Assembly: GCA_000961575.1 (NCBI GenBank)
Contig: LADP01000016.1
Coordinates: 1 to 64,000 of the forward strand
Origin: Peptococcaceae bacterium BRH_c8a
GTDB taxonomy: Bacteria > Bacillota > Desulfotomaculia > Desulfotomaculales > Desulfallaceae
Reading direction: 5' to 3'
DNA length: 64,000 nucleotides
Numbering within the stretch: the first letter of the stretch is position 1; the number at the start of each line of letters is the position of its first letter. A program made the translations under genes and the position numbers. The notes under the pieces are model-generated. The model saw only the letters and a program-made list of their open reading frames with translations, was not told the DNA's origin and ran no database searches. Of this stretch, positions 25,866 through 35,698 are shown one piece after another.

Positions 25866-27425
25866 TTAGCCTATTTCGTTTTCTAATTCCTTAATTATTC
25901 CCGGTAATTGTTCCAAGATGTCTGTGGCCAGCATTCCGGCCATGCCCTGCTGCTCGGCGGCGGCGTCACCGGCGCGGCCATGCAGGTAAACCCCTGCTGC
26001 TGCCGCGCTGCCGGCGGTCATTCCCTGGGCCATTAAGCCGGCAATCAGCCCGGTTAGCACGTCACCGGTGCCGCCGCTGGCCATACCGGGGTTGCCGGTA
26101 CTGTTTATGTATATTGAACCGTCCGGTTCTGCAATTACCGTGCCTGCGCCTTTTAACACCACGATGGTGTTCCACTCCACAGCCTTTTTAGCCGTCGTTG
26201 CTAACCGATTGTTTTGCACCTTGTCGATACTAATGCCGCAAAGGCGCGCCATTTCACCAGGGTGAGGTGTTAGTACAAGATCCGATTTGACCAGTCGAAA
26301 CAGCTCGGTTCGCCCGGTCATGGCGTTTAAACCATCGGCATCCAGTACGCAGGGCTTCTCTATTTTCAATAATAATTCCCTAACCAGTGCTTTGGTTTCA
26401 TTGCTGCCGCCCAAACCGGGCCCCAGAGCAATTACGTCGGTGTTAACAGCCCGCTCGGTGATCATGTCCAGCGCGGATTTGTCCAAGGTGCCGTTATTTG
26501 TCTCCGGCAGCGGAAATGTCATTACCTCGGTCAACTTGGTTTCGACAATGTTATGGATGCCTGCAGGCACCCCCAGGGTGACCAAACCCGCTCCGGAACG
26601 GGCTGCCGCTTGGGCTGCCAACACAGCGGCGCCCGACATGCCTCTAGACCCGGCGATCAGGAGCACGCGGCCGAAGTTGCCTTTGTGTTCCCTGCCCTCC
26701 CGGCGGGGCCAGTCTCCGCATACCAACTGTTTGGTTATTAGGTTTCTTTTGGCTTGGTTATCGGCCAGCAGGGCAGCAGGTATGGAAATATCCGCTATGT
26801 GCAACTTACCTACATAAAGTCTGGATTCCGGTAGTACCAGCCCGATTTTAGGCAGAGCGAAGGTTACGGTATAGCTGGCCCGGATACAGGGGCCGTTGAC
26901 CCGCCCGGTATCTGCTTCCAGGCCGGATGGTATATCAACGGCAACCACGGGCTTGCCACAGGCATTGATGGCTTCAATAAACGTAGCCATTGGTTTTTGG
27001 ATCGTGCCTTTAAAACCGGTGCCATAAAGGGCATCAACTACCAGGTCGGCATTCATCAGCGCCAGGCGAACCAGGTTAATGTCATTACTCTTGGTGAGTG
27101 GAAACACTTTCTGCCCTGTCTTGAGCCAGATATTTAAATTAACCTGGGCATCACCGCTGATTTGCTCCTGTTCGGCAGCCAGGAAAACCTGTACCTGGGC
27201 ACCCATATTGAGCAGGTGCCTGGCCACCACAAATCCGTCTCCACCATTGTTGCCTTTACCCGCAAAGATAACCGCATGCTTACCGGCCGGATCCCCCAGC
27301 ACGTCAGTGACTGCTTTAACCACCTGCAGTCCGGCGTTTTCCATGAGCACGACACCTGGAATGCCAAACTCACTAATGGCCAGGCGGTCTATGCTACCCA
27401 TCTCACTAGCGGTCACAAGTCTCAA
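25866..27425 (-). CDS. nnr: Bifunctional NAD(P)H-hydrate epimerase / ADP-dependent dehydratase
   Basis: This 519-residue repair enzyme restores damaged NAD(P)H hydrates. The N-terminal domain (about 1-215) is a YjeF_N epimerase with GKGNNGGDGFVVARHL. The C-terminal ribokinase-like domain has the ALGPGLGG and STGNPGMASGGTGDVLTG motifs that bind ATP or ADP. Start TTG at 27425 follows AGGAGGTGAAATAAG. It begins just two bases after the acpS stop, so both are co-transcribed. Confidence 0.95.
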   Translation of the reverse strand: MRLVTASEMGSIDRLAISEFGIPGVVLMENAGLQVVKAVTDVLGDPAGKHAVIFAGKGNNGGDGFVVARHLLNMGAQVQVFLAAEQEQISGDAQVNLNIWLKTGQKVFPLTKSNDINLVRLALMNADLVVDALYGTGFKGTIQKPMATFIEAINACGKPVVAVDIPSGLEADTGRVNGPCIRASYTVTFALPKIGLVLPESRLYVGKLHIADISIPAALLADNQAKRNLITKQLVCGDWPRREGREHKGNFGRVLLIAGSRGMSGAAVLAAQAAARSGAGLVTLGVPAGIHNIVETKLTEVMTFPLPETNNGTLDKSALDMITERAVNTDVIALGPGLGGSNETKALVRELLLKIEKPCVLDADGLNAMTGRTELFRLVKSDLVLTPHPGEMARLCGISIDKVQNNRLATTAKKAVEWNTIVVLKGAGTVIAEPDGSIYINSTGNPGMASGGTGDVLTGLIAGLMAQGMTAGSAAAAGVYLHGRAGDAAAEQQGMAGMLATDILEQLPGIIKELENEIG

Positions 27426-27427
27426 AC

Positions 27428-27805
27428 TTATTTCACCTCCTGGCGCACTGCGGTAGCGAAAGCCACGGCCCGCCCGCGGTCGTGCGCAATTGACAGTAGT
27501 ACAACGGAAATTTTTTCGGCCCCGGCATGTTGTTCGGCCCTGCCGGACAGGGTGACCTGAACCGGGTGGCCTCCGCCGCCCGTCACTTCTACGTCGTGCC
27601 AGGCCGTTAACCCGGTGCCCAGGGCTTTGAATACCGCTTCTTTGGCGGCAAAACGCGCAGCCAGGCAGGGCCAGGGGTCACGGCGACGCATGCAAAAGCT
27701 GATTTCCCGACGGGTAAAGACCCGGTTTAAGAATCGGTTTCCCCCTCTTTCCGCCGCCCGGGCCACTCTGGCTATTTCAATAATATCGGTACCGATGCCT
27801 GCCAC
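27428..27805 (-). CDS. acpS: Holo-[acyl-carrier-protein] synthase
   Basis: AcpS transfers 4'-phosphopantetheine from CoA to the acyl carrier protein. The 125-residue protein has GIGTDIIEIARV at the N-terminus with the Mg-binding Asp and RFAAKEAVFKALG in the middle, the family's two hallmark blocks. Start is GTG at 27805. It is the first gene of the acpS-nnr-ald-alr series. Confidence 0.95.
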   Translation of the reverse strand: MAGIGTDIIEIARVARAAERGGNRFLNRVFTRREISFCMRRRDPWPCLAARFAAKEAVFKALGTGLTAWHDVEVTGGGGHPVQVTLSGRAEQHAGAEKISVVLLSIAHDRGRAVAFATAVRQEVK

Positions 27806-27909
27806 TAAAATAACTACTCACATCCATAAATAAGATATTAGGGAATGCTAACTTCTTATTTTACTTTTACCATTAAATTCAACTACCTGTTAATTCAACG
27901 TTGAAAATG

Positions 27910-27983
27910 AAAAACCTGCCTTGCAACAAGTAAAATGCATCTGTCCTAATTGCATTATACTTATTGCCAGTAAGCAGGTTTAA
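27910..27983 (-). terminator. Long imperfect hairpin, likely terminator of the lytTR operon
   Basis: The arms AACCTGC...TAAAATGCA and TGCATTATACTTATTG...GCAGGTT pair with several mismatches; the minus strand continues GCAGGTTTTTCATTTT. Confidence 0.55.
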
Positions 27984-28020
27984 AATACTCAGAAAAAACT
28001 TTTAAGCTGGTTGTAGTGGG

Positions 28021-28216
28021 CGCGGCGCTCCGGTGATATCGCTCCGCTCTCTCTTGCAATTCTTATTGTTGTGGTTGGAGAAGGTTATTGTTACCGCATG
28101 GTATAAACTGCTTAACCGTTTGGCTACGCCCTAAGCAGCCATGAATTCGGGGCTATGACGGGCTAATCTACGCACTCAGGTGCACCGTTCGCTCCGGATA
28201 TCACCGGATCGCCGCG
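28021..28216. repeat. Element with 20-bp terminal inverted repeats
   Basis: CGCGGCGCTCCGGTGATATC on the left and its near-exact complement on the right (one mismatch) bracket 156 bases with no ORF. It could be a small non-autonomous mobile element or an RNA structure. Confidence 0.55.
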
Positions 28217-28288
28217 AGAGCTGATTTTTCATTTTCTGCTGGTGCGCGTTAGCGGCATGGTTGTCTACCTAGAAAATAGACTGGCAAA

Positions 28289-28316
28289 TGTCATCCTGAG
28301 CGTAGCGAAGGATCTT
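28289..28316. repeat. Dispersed palindromic repeat, half copy 5
   Basis: Left arm only (TGTCATCCTGAGCGTAGCGA onward), next to the lytTR gene. Confidence 0.8.
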
Positions 28317-28346
28317 GTCTTTCATCCCACCTCTGATGTAGGCGTT

Positions 28347-29120
28347 TTAGAAACCGAGGATTTTTCTCAGTTTTTTAGCTTGGGCCCGGCTGACCGGGAC
28401 TTCACTGTTTAACTTGTCTTCCACTACCAGATTGTAAGTGCCGTTGAAAAAGGGTACTATCTCCCTAACTTTGTGCAGGTTTACCAGGTAACAGCGGTGG
28501 GTGCGGAAAAACACCTGCGGGTTAAGCCTGGCTTCCAGTTCTTTAAGTGTAAAGCGGGTTAACAGTTTATCATTATGGGTTTTAATATATATATAGTCCT
28601 GTTCAGTGAAGGCAAAGAAAATATCCGACTCGGCTACCAGCACGGTCTTGCCCTGTTTTTCTGCCGGAATGCGGTCGATTTTAATTGTCGATGGATCAAC
28701 TTTGTTTTTGCCGGTGGCTGGTTTAACTTCTTCTCCGTTGTCCGGCGGTGTTTCCTGGTAGGATTTGACCACCTTGTCTATAGCTTTTTTCAGACGGGCC
28801 GGCTCTACCGGCTTAAGCAGGTAATCCACCGCGTTTACTTCAAATGCCTGGACCGCATATTCGTCGTAGGCGGTAACAAAAATAACATGTGGCTGTTTGG
28901 GCAGTTCCTGAATGGCGGCACCCAGTTCCAAACCGGTCATGCCAGGCATGGATACGTCCAAAAATAGTACCTGATAGTCCAGGGCCTTAATCAAGGCCAA
29001 TGCTTCTTGTGCGTTTGTGGCCTCCCCTACTATTTCCACATCGCTAAAGCTGCTTAAAAGAAAACGCAGTTCCTGGCGGGCCGGGTATTCGTCATCGACA
29101 ATCAATGCCTTAAGCTTCAT
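28347..29120 (-). CDS. LytTR-family response regulator
   Basis: The 257-residue regulator has a receiver domain (MKLKALIVDDEYPARQE start, phospho-acceptor Asp in VLFLDVSMPGMTG) and a C-terminal LytTR DNA-binding domain with the family block FFRTHRCYLVNLHKV. The ATG at 29120 is chosen because GAGGAACTGG lies upstream, leaving an 11-base overlap with the kinase gene. It pairs with the LytS-type kinase; the adjacent acsA gene carries the same motif upstream as the kinase itself. Confidence 0.93.
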   Translation of the reverse strand: MKLKALIVDDEYPARQELRFLLSSFSDVEIVGEATNAQEALALIKALDYQVLFLDVSMPGMTGLELGAAIQELPKQPHVIFVTAYDEYAVQAFEVNAVDYLLKPVEPARLKKAIDKVVKSYQETPPDNGEEVKPATGKNKVDPSTIKIDRIPAEKQGKTVLVAESDIFFAFTEQDYIYIKTHNDKLLTRFTLKELEARLNPQVFFRTHRCYLVNLHKVREIVPFFNGTYNLVVEDKLNSEVPVSRAQAKKLRKILGF

Positions 29121-30432
29121 GTACCAGTTCCTCCTTTTTTGCAGTGGAGCACACCAGTGGAATTCGAACGTATATCGAAGTGCCTTCCCCGGGGACGCTG
29201 ACAATACGCAAACCGTATTCTTCCCCGAACAAGCCTTTTAGCCGCTCATGCACGTTGCTTAACCCCACCCCGTTTCCGGAACCGAAACCTGGTGTAAGTA
29301 CTTTCGTTTGCAGCGCAGGGTCAATGCCTACTCCGTCGTCCCTAATGACAATTAACATTTCGTGATCGTGCTTGCGTACCGTTATTTGCACCGTACCCTG
29401 ACCTGGTTTGGGCAAAATACCGTGCTTGATAGCGTTTTCCACCAGCGGTTGAATGGTTAGCACAGGGATCTTGTATTCCAGGAGTTCCTCATCTATTTCT
29501 CTGACCACCCTGAGTTTATCCCTAAATCTGGCCCGTTCCAGGATCAGGTAAGTATTAAAGTATTCAATCTCCTCTTTAAGGGTGTTAAAGTGGCCGTGAC
29601 GTTTTAAAGCATGGCGGAAAAATGAAGCCAGCCGAATTAAAAGGCGTCTGGCAGTCTCCGGATTGGTGCGGCTGAACATAATAATGGTGTTTAGCGTGTT
29701 GAACAAAAAGTGCGGGTTAATCTGGGCCTGCAGTGCATCCAGTTCGGCTTTGGTGACCAGTTGAGCCTGCCGATCCAGTTCAGCCAGTTCCATTTGCATG
29801 CCCAGAAGTTGGGCCACCCCCACCGCCAGCTTTACCGTGGCTGGAGACATATCACCCTGCTGAGTGCGGTAGAGCTTGACGGTACCCATTACTTCGCCTT
29901 TGCATTTTAACGGCACTACCACGGCAGACTGCAGCGGACAATCGGCCACCGGGCAATCCAGCCCGTAGTTGTCCTGGATTACTTTCATTTCGCCGGTTTT
30001 AATTACTTCGCGGGTGGCTATGGTCATGATCGGGCCCCCGGCTTTATGATGGTCGGAACCGGCGCCAATGTAAGCCAGCACCCTTACCCGGTCTGTGATG
30101 GCAACTGCAGCCACATCAGCAATTTTACGAATTATTTCGGCAGTATTACTAGCAGTTTCCTCGTTTAGTCCTCGCCGCAAAAACGGCAGAGTTTGGTTGG
30201 CTATCTGCAGAGTAGGGTCAAGAGGTTCGTCTGCGTAACTGGTATACGATCCGCTGCGGTCGGTAATGGTAACCACGGCAATAAATAAAGGGGCCAGGCC
30301 GGTGACGATAAACAGCGATACTCCATACCAAAGTTCAGGCTGCCAAAAATAAACCAGTGTCAGGGCGGGGATGTTAAAGACAAGCCACAAGAGCAACAAC
30401 TTTTTGGTCGTGCTCTTCCAGTTCATGGCCAC
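29110..30432 (-). CDS. LytS/YehU-type sensor histidine kinase with GAF domain
   Basis: The 440-residue kinase has two N-terminal membrane helices (about residues 10-29 and 35-57), a GAF-like sensory domain (about 90-210) with cysteines in CPVADCPLQ, the His-kinase motif QAQINPHFLFNTLN with phospho-His, and a HATPase_c domain with DDGVGI and GVGLSNVHERL. Gene order kinase-regulator is intact. The stimulus is unknown; the cysteine-rich GAF segment could sense redox or a small metabolite, which is conjecture. Confidence 0.9.
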   Translation of the reverse strand: MAMNWKSTTKKLLLLWLVFNIPALTLVYFWQPELWYGVSLFIVTGLAPLFIAVVTITDRSGSYTSYADEPLDPTLQIANQTLPFLRRGLNEETASNTAEIIRKIADVAAVAITDRVRVLAYIGAGSDHHKAGGPIMTIATREVIKTGEMKVIQDNYGLDCPVADCPLQSAVVVPLKCKGEVMGTVKLYRTQQGDMSPATVKLAVGVAQLLGMQMELAELDRQAQLVTKAELDALQAQINPHFLFNTLNTIIMFSRTNPETARRLLIRLASFFRHALKRHGHFNTLKEEIEYFNTYLILERARFRDKLRVVREIDEELLEYKIPVLTIQPLVENAIKHGILPKPGQGTVQITVRKHDHEMLIVIRDDGVGIDPALQTKVLTPGFGSGNGVGLSNVHERLKGLFGEEYGLRIVSVPGEGTSIYVRIPLVCSTAKKEELVHEA

Positions 30433-30488
30433 TCCTCCCTTACACAGTGATAAATTTTAATTTTTCAAAAAAATTGGTCGATTATATA

Positions 30489-30520
30489 ATTATTCGACGG
30501 TTTAATTACTATTCCTGCAG
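30489..30520. promoter_or_regulatory. Two-part motif upstream of lytS, shared with acsA
   Basis: TATTCGA, 13 bases, then ATTCCTGCAG, ending 57 bases before the kinase start. The same two blocks with identical spacing occur upstream of acsA at 32875-32906. Confidence 0.5.
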
Positions 30521-30559
30521 TACGGAATAAATATCAAAATACTGTAAAATAAAAAATAC

Positions 30560-30612
30560 CGGGGTTTGGTGTTACCTCCAGGATGCAACTCGCCATTATA
30601 CTTGCTTAGCGG
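30560..30612. repeat. Fragment of the MITE-like element
   Basis: GGGGTTTGGTGTTACCTCC and ACTCGCCATTATACTTGC match the left interior of the 49485-49714 element. It lies in the lytS-acsA intergenic region. Confidence 0.5.
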
Positions 30613-30613
30613 T

Positions 30614-30667
30614 CAGGGGACACACCCGCTGAAGTTCGGGTATTTCTTTAAAGTCCGGAATGTCCCC
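30614..30667. repeat. GGGGACA/TGTCCCC inverted pair
   Basis: GGGGACACACC and GGAATGTCCCC face each other over about 35 bases; the same pair of blocks is in the 63-bp repeats at 20396-20529. Confidence 0.45.
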
Positions 30668-30716
30668 AATTTATATTCGCCTTCGGGTTATTTTTGAGGG
30701 TAACGAGTTAATAAAA

Positions 30717-30737
30717 GGGGAGCGATTAACGCCCCCC
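30717..30737 (-). terminator. Terminator of acsA
   Basis: An 8-bp GC stem with one G-U pair and an ATTAA-size loop, followed by TTTTA on the minus strand, 40 bases past the acsA stop. Confidence 0.6.
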
Positions 30738-30776
30738 TGCAATATACTAAGTGCTCATTTAAAGCATTTACCGCTT

Positions 30777-32750
30777 TTACTGGCGGTTCTTAATCAGGCC
30801 GTCGACGACGGCAGGGTCGGCCAGGGTGGAAGTGTCACCCAGAGTCTCAATTTCCCCGGCTGCCACTTTGCGTAAAATCCGGCGCATAATCTTTCCGCTT
30901 CTGGTCTTGGGCAGACCTGGCGAGAAGTGAATCTTGTCCGGAGTGGCAATGGGGCCAATCTCCTTGCGGACGTGGGCCACCAGCTCTTTTTTGAATTCGT
31001 CGGTGGGCTCAATGCCCTCTTTTAAGGTGACGTAGGCGTAAATACCCTCACCCTTGATATCATGCGGGTAGCCAACCACGGCGGCCTCGGCCACCTTGAA
31101 ATGCGCCACCAACGCGCTTTCCACTTCGGCCGTTCCCAGGCGGTGACCGGATACGTTAATCACGTCATCAACCCGGCCCATCAGCCAAAAGTAACCGTCC
31201 TCGTCTTTACGTGCTCCGTCACCAGTGAAGTAGTAGCCCGGGTACTGTACGAAATACGTATTCTTGAAACGGTCGGCGTCGCCGTAAACACCGCGCATGA
31301 TGCCGGGCCAAGGCTTGGTTACTACCAGGTAACCGCCCTCGTTGGCATCGGCTTCGCTGCCGTCCTGGCGTATAACTTTGGGATTGACCCCAAAGAACGG
31401 CAGGGTTGCCGAACCCGGCTTGGTGGGAACCGCCCCGGGCAGCGGGGTAATTAAGATGCCGCCGGTTTCGGTCTGCCACCAGGTGTCAACGATGGGGCAG
31501 CTTTCCTTGCCAATGACCCGGTGGTACCACATCCAGGCTTCCGGGTTAATCGGCTCACCCACTGTGCCAAGCAGGCGCAGCGAGCTTAAATCCCTGCCCT
31601 CGGGCCACTTTTCGCCGTCACGCATCATGGCGCGGATGGCGGTGGGAGCAGTATAGAAAATATTTACCCCGAATTTCTCAACTATTTCCCAGAACCGGTC
31701 GGGCTGCGGGTAGTTGGGCACGCCCTCGAACATTAATGAAGTTGCCCCGGCCGACAGTGGGCCGTAGACGATGTAGCTGTGACCGGTAACCCAGCCGATG
31801 TCCGCCGTGCACCAGAATAAGTCCTGATCTTGGTAATCGAAAATATATTTAAAGGTTGTAGTTACATAAGTAAGGTAACCCCCGGTGGTATGCATAACAC
31901 CCTTGGGTTTGCCGGTGCTTCCGCTGGTGTAAAGGATGAAGAGCGGGTCTTCGGATTCCATATGCTCGGGTTCACAATGCTTGTTGGCGCCGTCCATTAG
32001 TTCGTGCCACCACAGATCTCGGCCTTCCACCATGTTGCAATCCTGATCTACCCTCCGGACTACTACGCAGTTTTTAACATCCGGGCAGTTTGACATGGCT
32101 TGGTCCGCGCTGTCTTTGCTTTTAAGCAGTTTACCAGACCGGTAACCGTAGTTGCAGGTAATTACTGTTTCGGTTTTGCAGTCTTGGATCCTGTCCTTTA
32201 GTGCGTCCGGGCTGAAACCGCCGAAAACGATACTGTGAATGGCGCCTATTCTGGTGCAAGCCAGCATGGCAATGGCTAACTCGGGAATCATGGGCAGGTA
32301 AATGGTTACCCGATCGCCACGCTTAACTCCGAGCCCTTTAAGCACATTGGCAAATTTACTAACTTCATGGTGCAGTTGCGCATATGTGTATGTCCTAACT
32401 TCTTCCTTCGGCTCACCCTGCCAAATGATGGCCGCCTTGTTTTTCCGCCATGTTTCCAGGTGGCGGTCCAGGCAATTGTAAGATACATTAAGTCTGGCGC
32501 CCCGGAAGTAGTTAATAAAAACATTTTCAGTAAAATCGTACTCTTCCACTGCATCCCATTTTTTAAACCAGCTGATGTGTTTCTGGGCCATATCCGCCCA
32601 GAATTGTTCGGGTTGCTCAACGGATTTACGGTACATTTCGTCCCGTTGCTCCCGGGTTTGAATCCGGGCTTGTTGAGAAAACTCTTCTGATGGACTAAAA
32701 ATCCTGTTTTCTGTCATTAAACTCTGCACATTACCTTTTTCACTAGACAT
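30777..32750 (-). CDS. acsA: Acetyl-CoA synthetase (AMP-forming)
   Basis: AcsA activates acetate to acetyl-CoA via acetyl-AMP. The ATG at 32750 has AGGGGGGGAAAAT upstream, giving 657 residues. Motifs are [19 protein letters not shown] (nucleotide binding), the WWQTETGGI block, [21 protein letters not shown] and the acetylatable lysine in [11 protein letters not shown] near the C-terminus. A LytTR two-component system lies just downstream and shares a promoter motif with it, and a second paralogue sits upstream on the same strand. Confidence 0.93.
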   Translation of the reverse strand: MSSEKGNVQSLMTENRIFSPSEEFSQQARIQTREQRDEMYRKSVEQPEQFWADMAQKHISWFKKWDAVEEYDFTENVFINYFRGARLNVSYNCLDRHLETWRKNKAAIIWQGEPKEEVRTYTYAQLHHEVSKFANVLKGLGVKRGDRVTIYLPMIPELAIAMLACTRIGAIHSIVFGGFSPDALKDRIQDCKTETVITCNYGYRSGKLLKSKDSADQAMSNCPDVKNCVVVRRVDQDCNMVEGRDLWWHELMDGANKHCEPEHMESEDPLFILYTSGSTGKPKGVMHTTGGYLTYVTTTFKYIFDYQDQDLFWCTADIGWVTGHSYIVYGPLSAGATSLMFEGVPNYPQPDRFWEIVEKFGVNIFYTAPTAIRAMMRDGEKWPEGRDLSSLRLLGTVGEPINPEAWMWYHRVIGKESCPIVDTWWQTETGGILITPLPGAVPTKPGSATLPFFGVNPKVIRQDGSEADANEGGYLVVTKPWPGIMRGVYGDADRFKNTYFVQYPGYYFTGDGARKDEDGYFWLMGRVDDVINVSGHRLGTAEVESALVAHFKVAEAAVVGYPHDIKGEGIYAYVTLKEGIEPTDEFKKELVAHVRKEIGPIATPDKIHFSPGLPKTRSGKIMRRILRKVAAGEIETLGDTSTLADPAVVDGLIKNRQ

Positions 32751-32874
32751 ATTTTCCCCCCCTGGTTTTGTAAAAACTGGCACTGCTAACTACGGGCGCA
32801 TAAAAAAATTTTTCTTTTTGCTTTTCTCTCTAGGTGAAATTCTAAATATTCATAAAATTAGCTATTGTTTGAAT

Positions 32875-32906
32875 ACTATTCGATATCATCAAAGCAATTC
32901 CTGCAG
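32875..32906. promoter_or_regulatory. Two-part motif upstream of acsA, shared with lytS
   Basis: TATTCGA, 13 bases, then ATTCCTGCAG, ending 125 bases upstream of the acsA start. It matches the spacing of the motif at 30489-30520. Confidence 0.5.
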
Positions 32907-32949
32907 AAACAATTTATTTTTTCTGAATTTTTAATAAATGCACAAAATA

Positions 32950-32976
32950 AAAGCGTGCAACTTAATTGCACGCTTT
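32950..32976 (-). terminator. Second terminator downstream of the acs paralogue
   Basis: An 11-bp stem AAAGCGTGCAA/TTGCACGCTTT with TTTTATTTT on the minus-strand 3' side. Confidence 0.75.
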
Positions 32977-33027
32977 AGAGTCATATAATGGCACTAACCC
33001 GAACTTGGATTTGCTAAAGCAGCCTCA

Positions 33028-33073
33028 AAAAGGGGCAGGTATCTTTTCGTATTACAAGATACCTGCCCCTTTT
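33028..33073 (-). terminator. Terminator of the acetyl-CoA synthetase paralogue
   Basis: A perfect stem of about 17 bp (AAGGGGCAGGTATCTT and its complement) with a 10-base loop, starting 12 bases past the gene's stop. Confidence 0.9.
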
Positions 33074-33084
33074 AAAAGTTTTAT

Positions 33085-35112
33085 TTAATCCTGAACCTGT
33101 TTGCGAATCTGTTCAACGATTTCGGGATTTGATAATGATGTTACATCACCCACGTCCGCACGGTTGGAAATGGAGGCCAAGATGCGGCGCATAATCTTGC
33201 CGGAACGGGTCTTGGGCATGTCGGGTACAATAAATACTTGACGCGGCCTGGCAATTTTGCCGACCACCGTTGAAACAGCCCCGGAAATCTTGGCGGCCAG
33301 TTCCTGGCTGGCTTCGTAGCCGGGTTTAAGCGACACATACAAATCGGGTACTACACCCTTAATTTCATCCTTGGCAGCGATAACCGCTGCTTCGGCAACT
33401 TCCTCCACCGTAAGGGCGGCAGACTCGATTTCCTTGGTGCCCAGGCGGTGGCCCGCCACATTAATTACATCGTCGATGCGGCCCAGGATGCGGACATACC
33501 CGTCGGCAGCCATTACCGCCGCGTCACCGGCCATGTATGGCCAATCCCGCCAATCCTTGCTATTTGGGTCTTTGCAATATCTTTCAAAATATGTGGCTAC
33601 GTACCGATCCCGGTCCTTCCAAATAGTCTGCATCAGACCCGGCCAGGGATTTTTGATGCATATATTTCCGGCCTTGCCCGCACCGGCCGGAATTTCGTTG
33701 CCATCATTATCTAAGATAATCGGGTGGATCCCGGGTACGCCCGGGCCGGCACTGCCCGCCTTCATGGGGCTGAGGGCCGGTATGGTGCTACATAAAAATC
33801 CTCCGGTTTCGGTCTGCCACCATGTATCTACGATGGCGGCTTTTCCTTTGCCGACCACTTTGTAATACCATTTCCAAACCTCGGGCTCAATAGGTTCCCC
33901 GACGGTGGTCATGTGCTTAAATTTATAGTTATACTTGGCCGGCTCATCCGGGCCCGCTTTTCTAAGCCCGCGGATGAGGGTCGGTGAAGTGTGGAAAATA
34001 TTCACGTCAAGTTCTTCTGCGATTCTCCAAACTCGTCCTGCATCAGGGTAGGTGGGCAGCCCTTCGTAAATTACCGAGCTGGCGGCAATAGCCAGGGGAC
34101 CGTAAACAATGAATGAATGGCCGGTAATCCAGCCGATATCGGCCATGCACCAGTAAACGTCTTCCGGGTGGATATCTTGAATAACCTTGGACATCCAAGC
34201 CACATAAGCCAGGTATCCGCCGATGCTGTGCTGCACCCCTTTGGGCCTGCCTGTTGACCCACTGGTGTACATAAGGAAAAGAATACCTTCCGCCGGCATT
34301 GGTACGGGGTCTACTCTTACTCTGACGTATTGCTTTAGCAAATCGTTCACGAAATAATCCCGGCCTTCAACCATAGGCGACGCAGAAGCGTACTTGCCGG
34401 GATAGCGCTGCCAGACTAGCACTTTGTCAACTTCTTGGCCTTCTTTTAGGGCCACTTCGACGGCTACATCCCCAATGGACTTATGATCCAGCAGTTTGCC
34501 GTTACGGTAATAACCATCGATGGTGATTAACACCCGGCTCTCGGAATCCCATATTCTTTCACCGCACGCCTGGCCGCTGAACCCGGCAAAAACCTGGGAG
34601 TGGATAATGCCCAGACGGGCACAGGCCAGCATGGTAATAGGGAGTTCCGGGGTCATCGGCAAGTGCAGGGTAACCCGATCGCCAGCTTTGAGTCCGCAAA
34701 AATCTCTTAACACAGCGGCGGTCTCATTGACTCTTTGGTACAGTTCTTGATAAGTCATGTGTACAACTGGCTCATCTTCAGGTTCCGGGACGAAATGAAT
34801 GGCTGTTTTATTTTTATATTTGGCCAGATGCCGGTCAACACAGTTATAACTGGCGTTTAATTTGCCGCCCACAAACCAATTCCAACAAGGGGCGTCACTG
34901 GTGTCCAAAGTGGTGTGCCAGTACTGATCCCAATCAAGCAGATCCGCAAATTCTTTAAAGCATTCCGGAAACTTATCCAAGCTAAACCTATCGAATACGC
35001 CGGGATCGGTCATGTTAGCCTGGCCAATAAATTCGGCAGGCGGATTAATATTATCTTCATCTTGCCAGTGAACTGCATAGTGGGCGCCGCTACCATTTTC
35101 TTTTTCGGACAC
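33085..35112 (-). CDS. Acetyl-CoA synthetase-like acyl-CoA synthetase (AMP-forming)
   Basis: The 675-residue paralogue of acsA keeps the same architecture: an N-terminal ACS domain, [30 protein letters not shown], an adenylate-binding GDAAVMAADGYVRILGR, and [11 protein letters not shown] with the regulatory lysine. Differences from acsA in the acyl pocket cannot be judged by eye, so acetate or propionate are both possible. Its own terminator and long leader make it a separate transcription unit from acsA, and the lytS/acsA motif is not found upstream of it. Confidence 0.9.
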   Translation of the reverse strand: MSEKENGSGAHYAVHWQDEDNINPPAEFIGQANMTDPGVFDRFSLDKFPECFKEFADLLDWDQYWHTTLDTSDAPCWNWFVGGKLNASYNCVDRHLAKYKNKTAIHFVPEPEDEPVVHMTYQELYQRVNETAAVLRDFCGLKAGDRVTLHLPMTPELPITMLACARLGIIHSQVFAGFSGQACGERIWDSESRVLITIDGYYRNGKLLDHKSIGDVAVEVALKEGQEVDKVLVWQRYPGKYASASPMVEGRDYFVNDLLKQYVRVRVDPVPMPAEGILFLMYTSGSTGRPKGVQHSIGGYLAYVAWMSKVIQDIHPEDVYWCMADIGWITGHSFIVYGPLAIAASSVIYEGLPTYPDAGRVWRIAEELDVNIFHTSPTLIRGLRKAGPDEPAKYNYKFKHMTTVGEPIEPEVWKWYYKVVGKGKAAIVDTWWQTETGGFLCSTIPALSPMKAGSAGPGVPGIHPIILDNDGNEIPAGAGKAGNICIKNPWPGLMQTIWKDRDRYVATYFERYCKDPNSKDWRDWPYMAGDAAVMAADGYVRILGRIDDVINVAGHRLGTKEIESAALTVEEVAEAAVIAAKDEIKGVVPDLYVSLKPGYEASQELAAKISGAVSTVVGKIARPRQVFIVPDMPKTRSGKIMRRILASISNRADVGDVTSLSNPEIVEQIRKQVQD

Positions 35113-35698
35113 AGTACCAAACCTCCTATCTCTTGTTATAAATAAAGGTAAGAACAGATTAACTAGCGCTTAAAATTCTAAAAAATTAGAACCTCGAACC
35201 TCTAACTTCGAACTTCGAGAATAAGACGGCACTAGTATTATGTAATCGTGCACCTTTCACAAAAGCTTGACAAGGATTGAGGTGTGCTATTAGTTTATGG
35301 ACAAGGCTTTTGTGCCGCTGCACTACCAGATGTCTGTGCTAATTTGTTTGTACCTGGTTTTAAGCCGAATGAATTCATTTTGAATTGACCTTAGCCCGCA
35401 ATATTAGTAAAAGACCAATTTTTACAAGCGGCGGTTGCTCCCCCCCTTTGATCAGGACATCAATGTGTCCCGTAGATACTGTAACCCACAGTATATTTGT
35501 AGTACATTCACTTTACTTATAGTACATCAAAATATTCTGAAAATTAAGAAATTTATTGTTAGTTAGCAGAAATAAGTCTTAAAGTGTAGTATAGCTATTT
35601 GAATGGTCAAGCATTAGAGTATATATCCATATATAAACAAAATTCCTATAATTTTTACATGCCTAAAAGAAAAGGCCCTTGTGTAGAAGGGCCTTTCT
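35113..35698. other. Gene-free AT-rich region upstream of the acs paralogue
   Basis: No gene is visible. It holds CGAACCT/CGAACTT direct repeats (35190-35219), an inverted repeat ACTGTAACCCACAGT (35478-35492), TAGTACAT twice with a 20-base offset (35500 and 35520), and the terminator at 35671-35696. Confidence 0.6.
35671..35696 (-). terminator. Terminator of the HEAT-repeat gene
   Basis: AAAGGCCCTT/AAGGGCCTTT stem with a six-base loop, immediately after the stop codon; T-rich minus-strand tail. Confidence 0.85.

Larger units (their letters stand above)
27806..28346. other. Intergenic region: long hairpin and a 20-bp inverted repeat element
   Basis: No gene is supported. It contains an imperfect long hairpin (27910-27983), a roughly 196-base segment bordered by a 20-bp inverted repeat (28021-28040 with 28197-28216, one mismatch), and a half palindromic repeat at 28289-28316. 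Confidence 0.7.
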
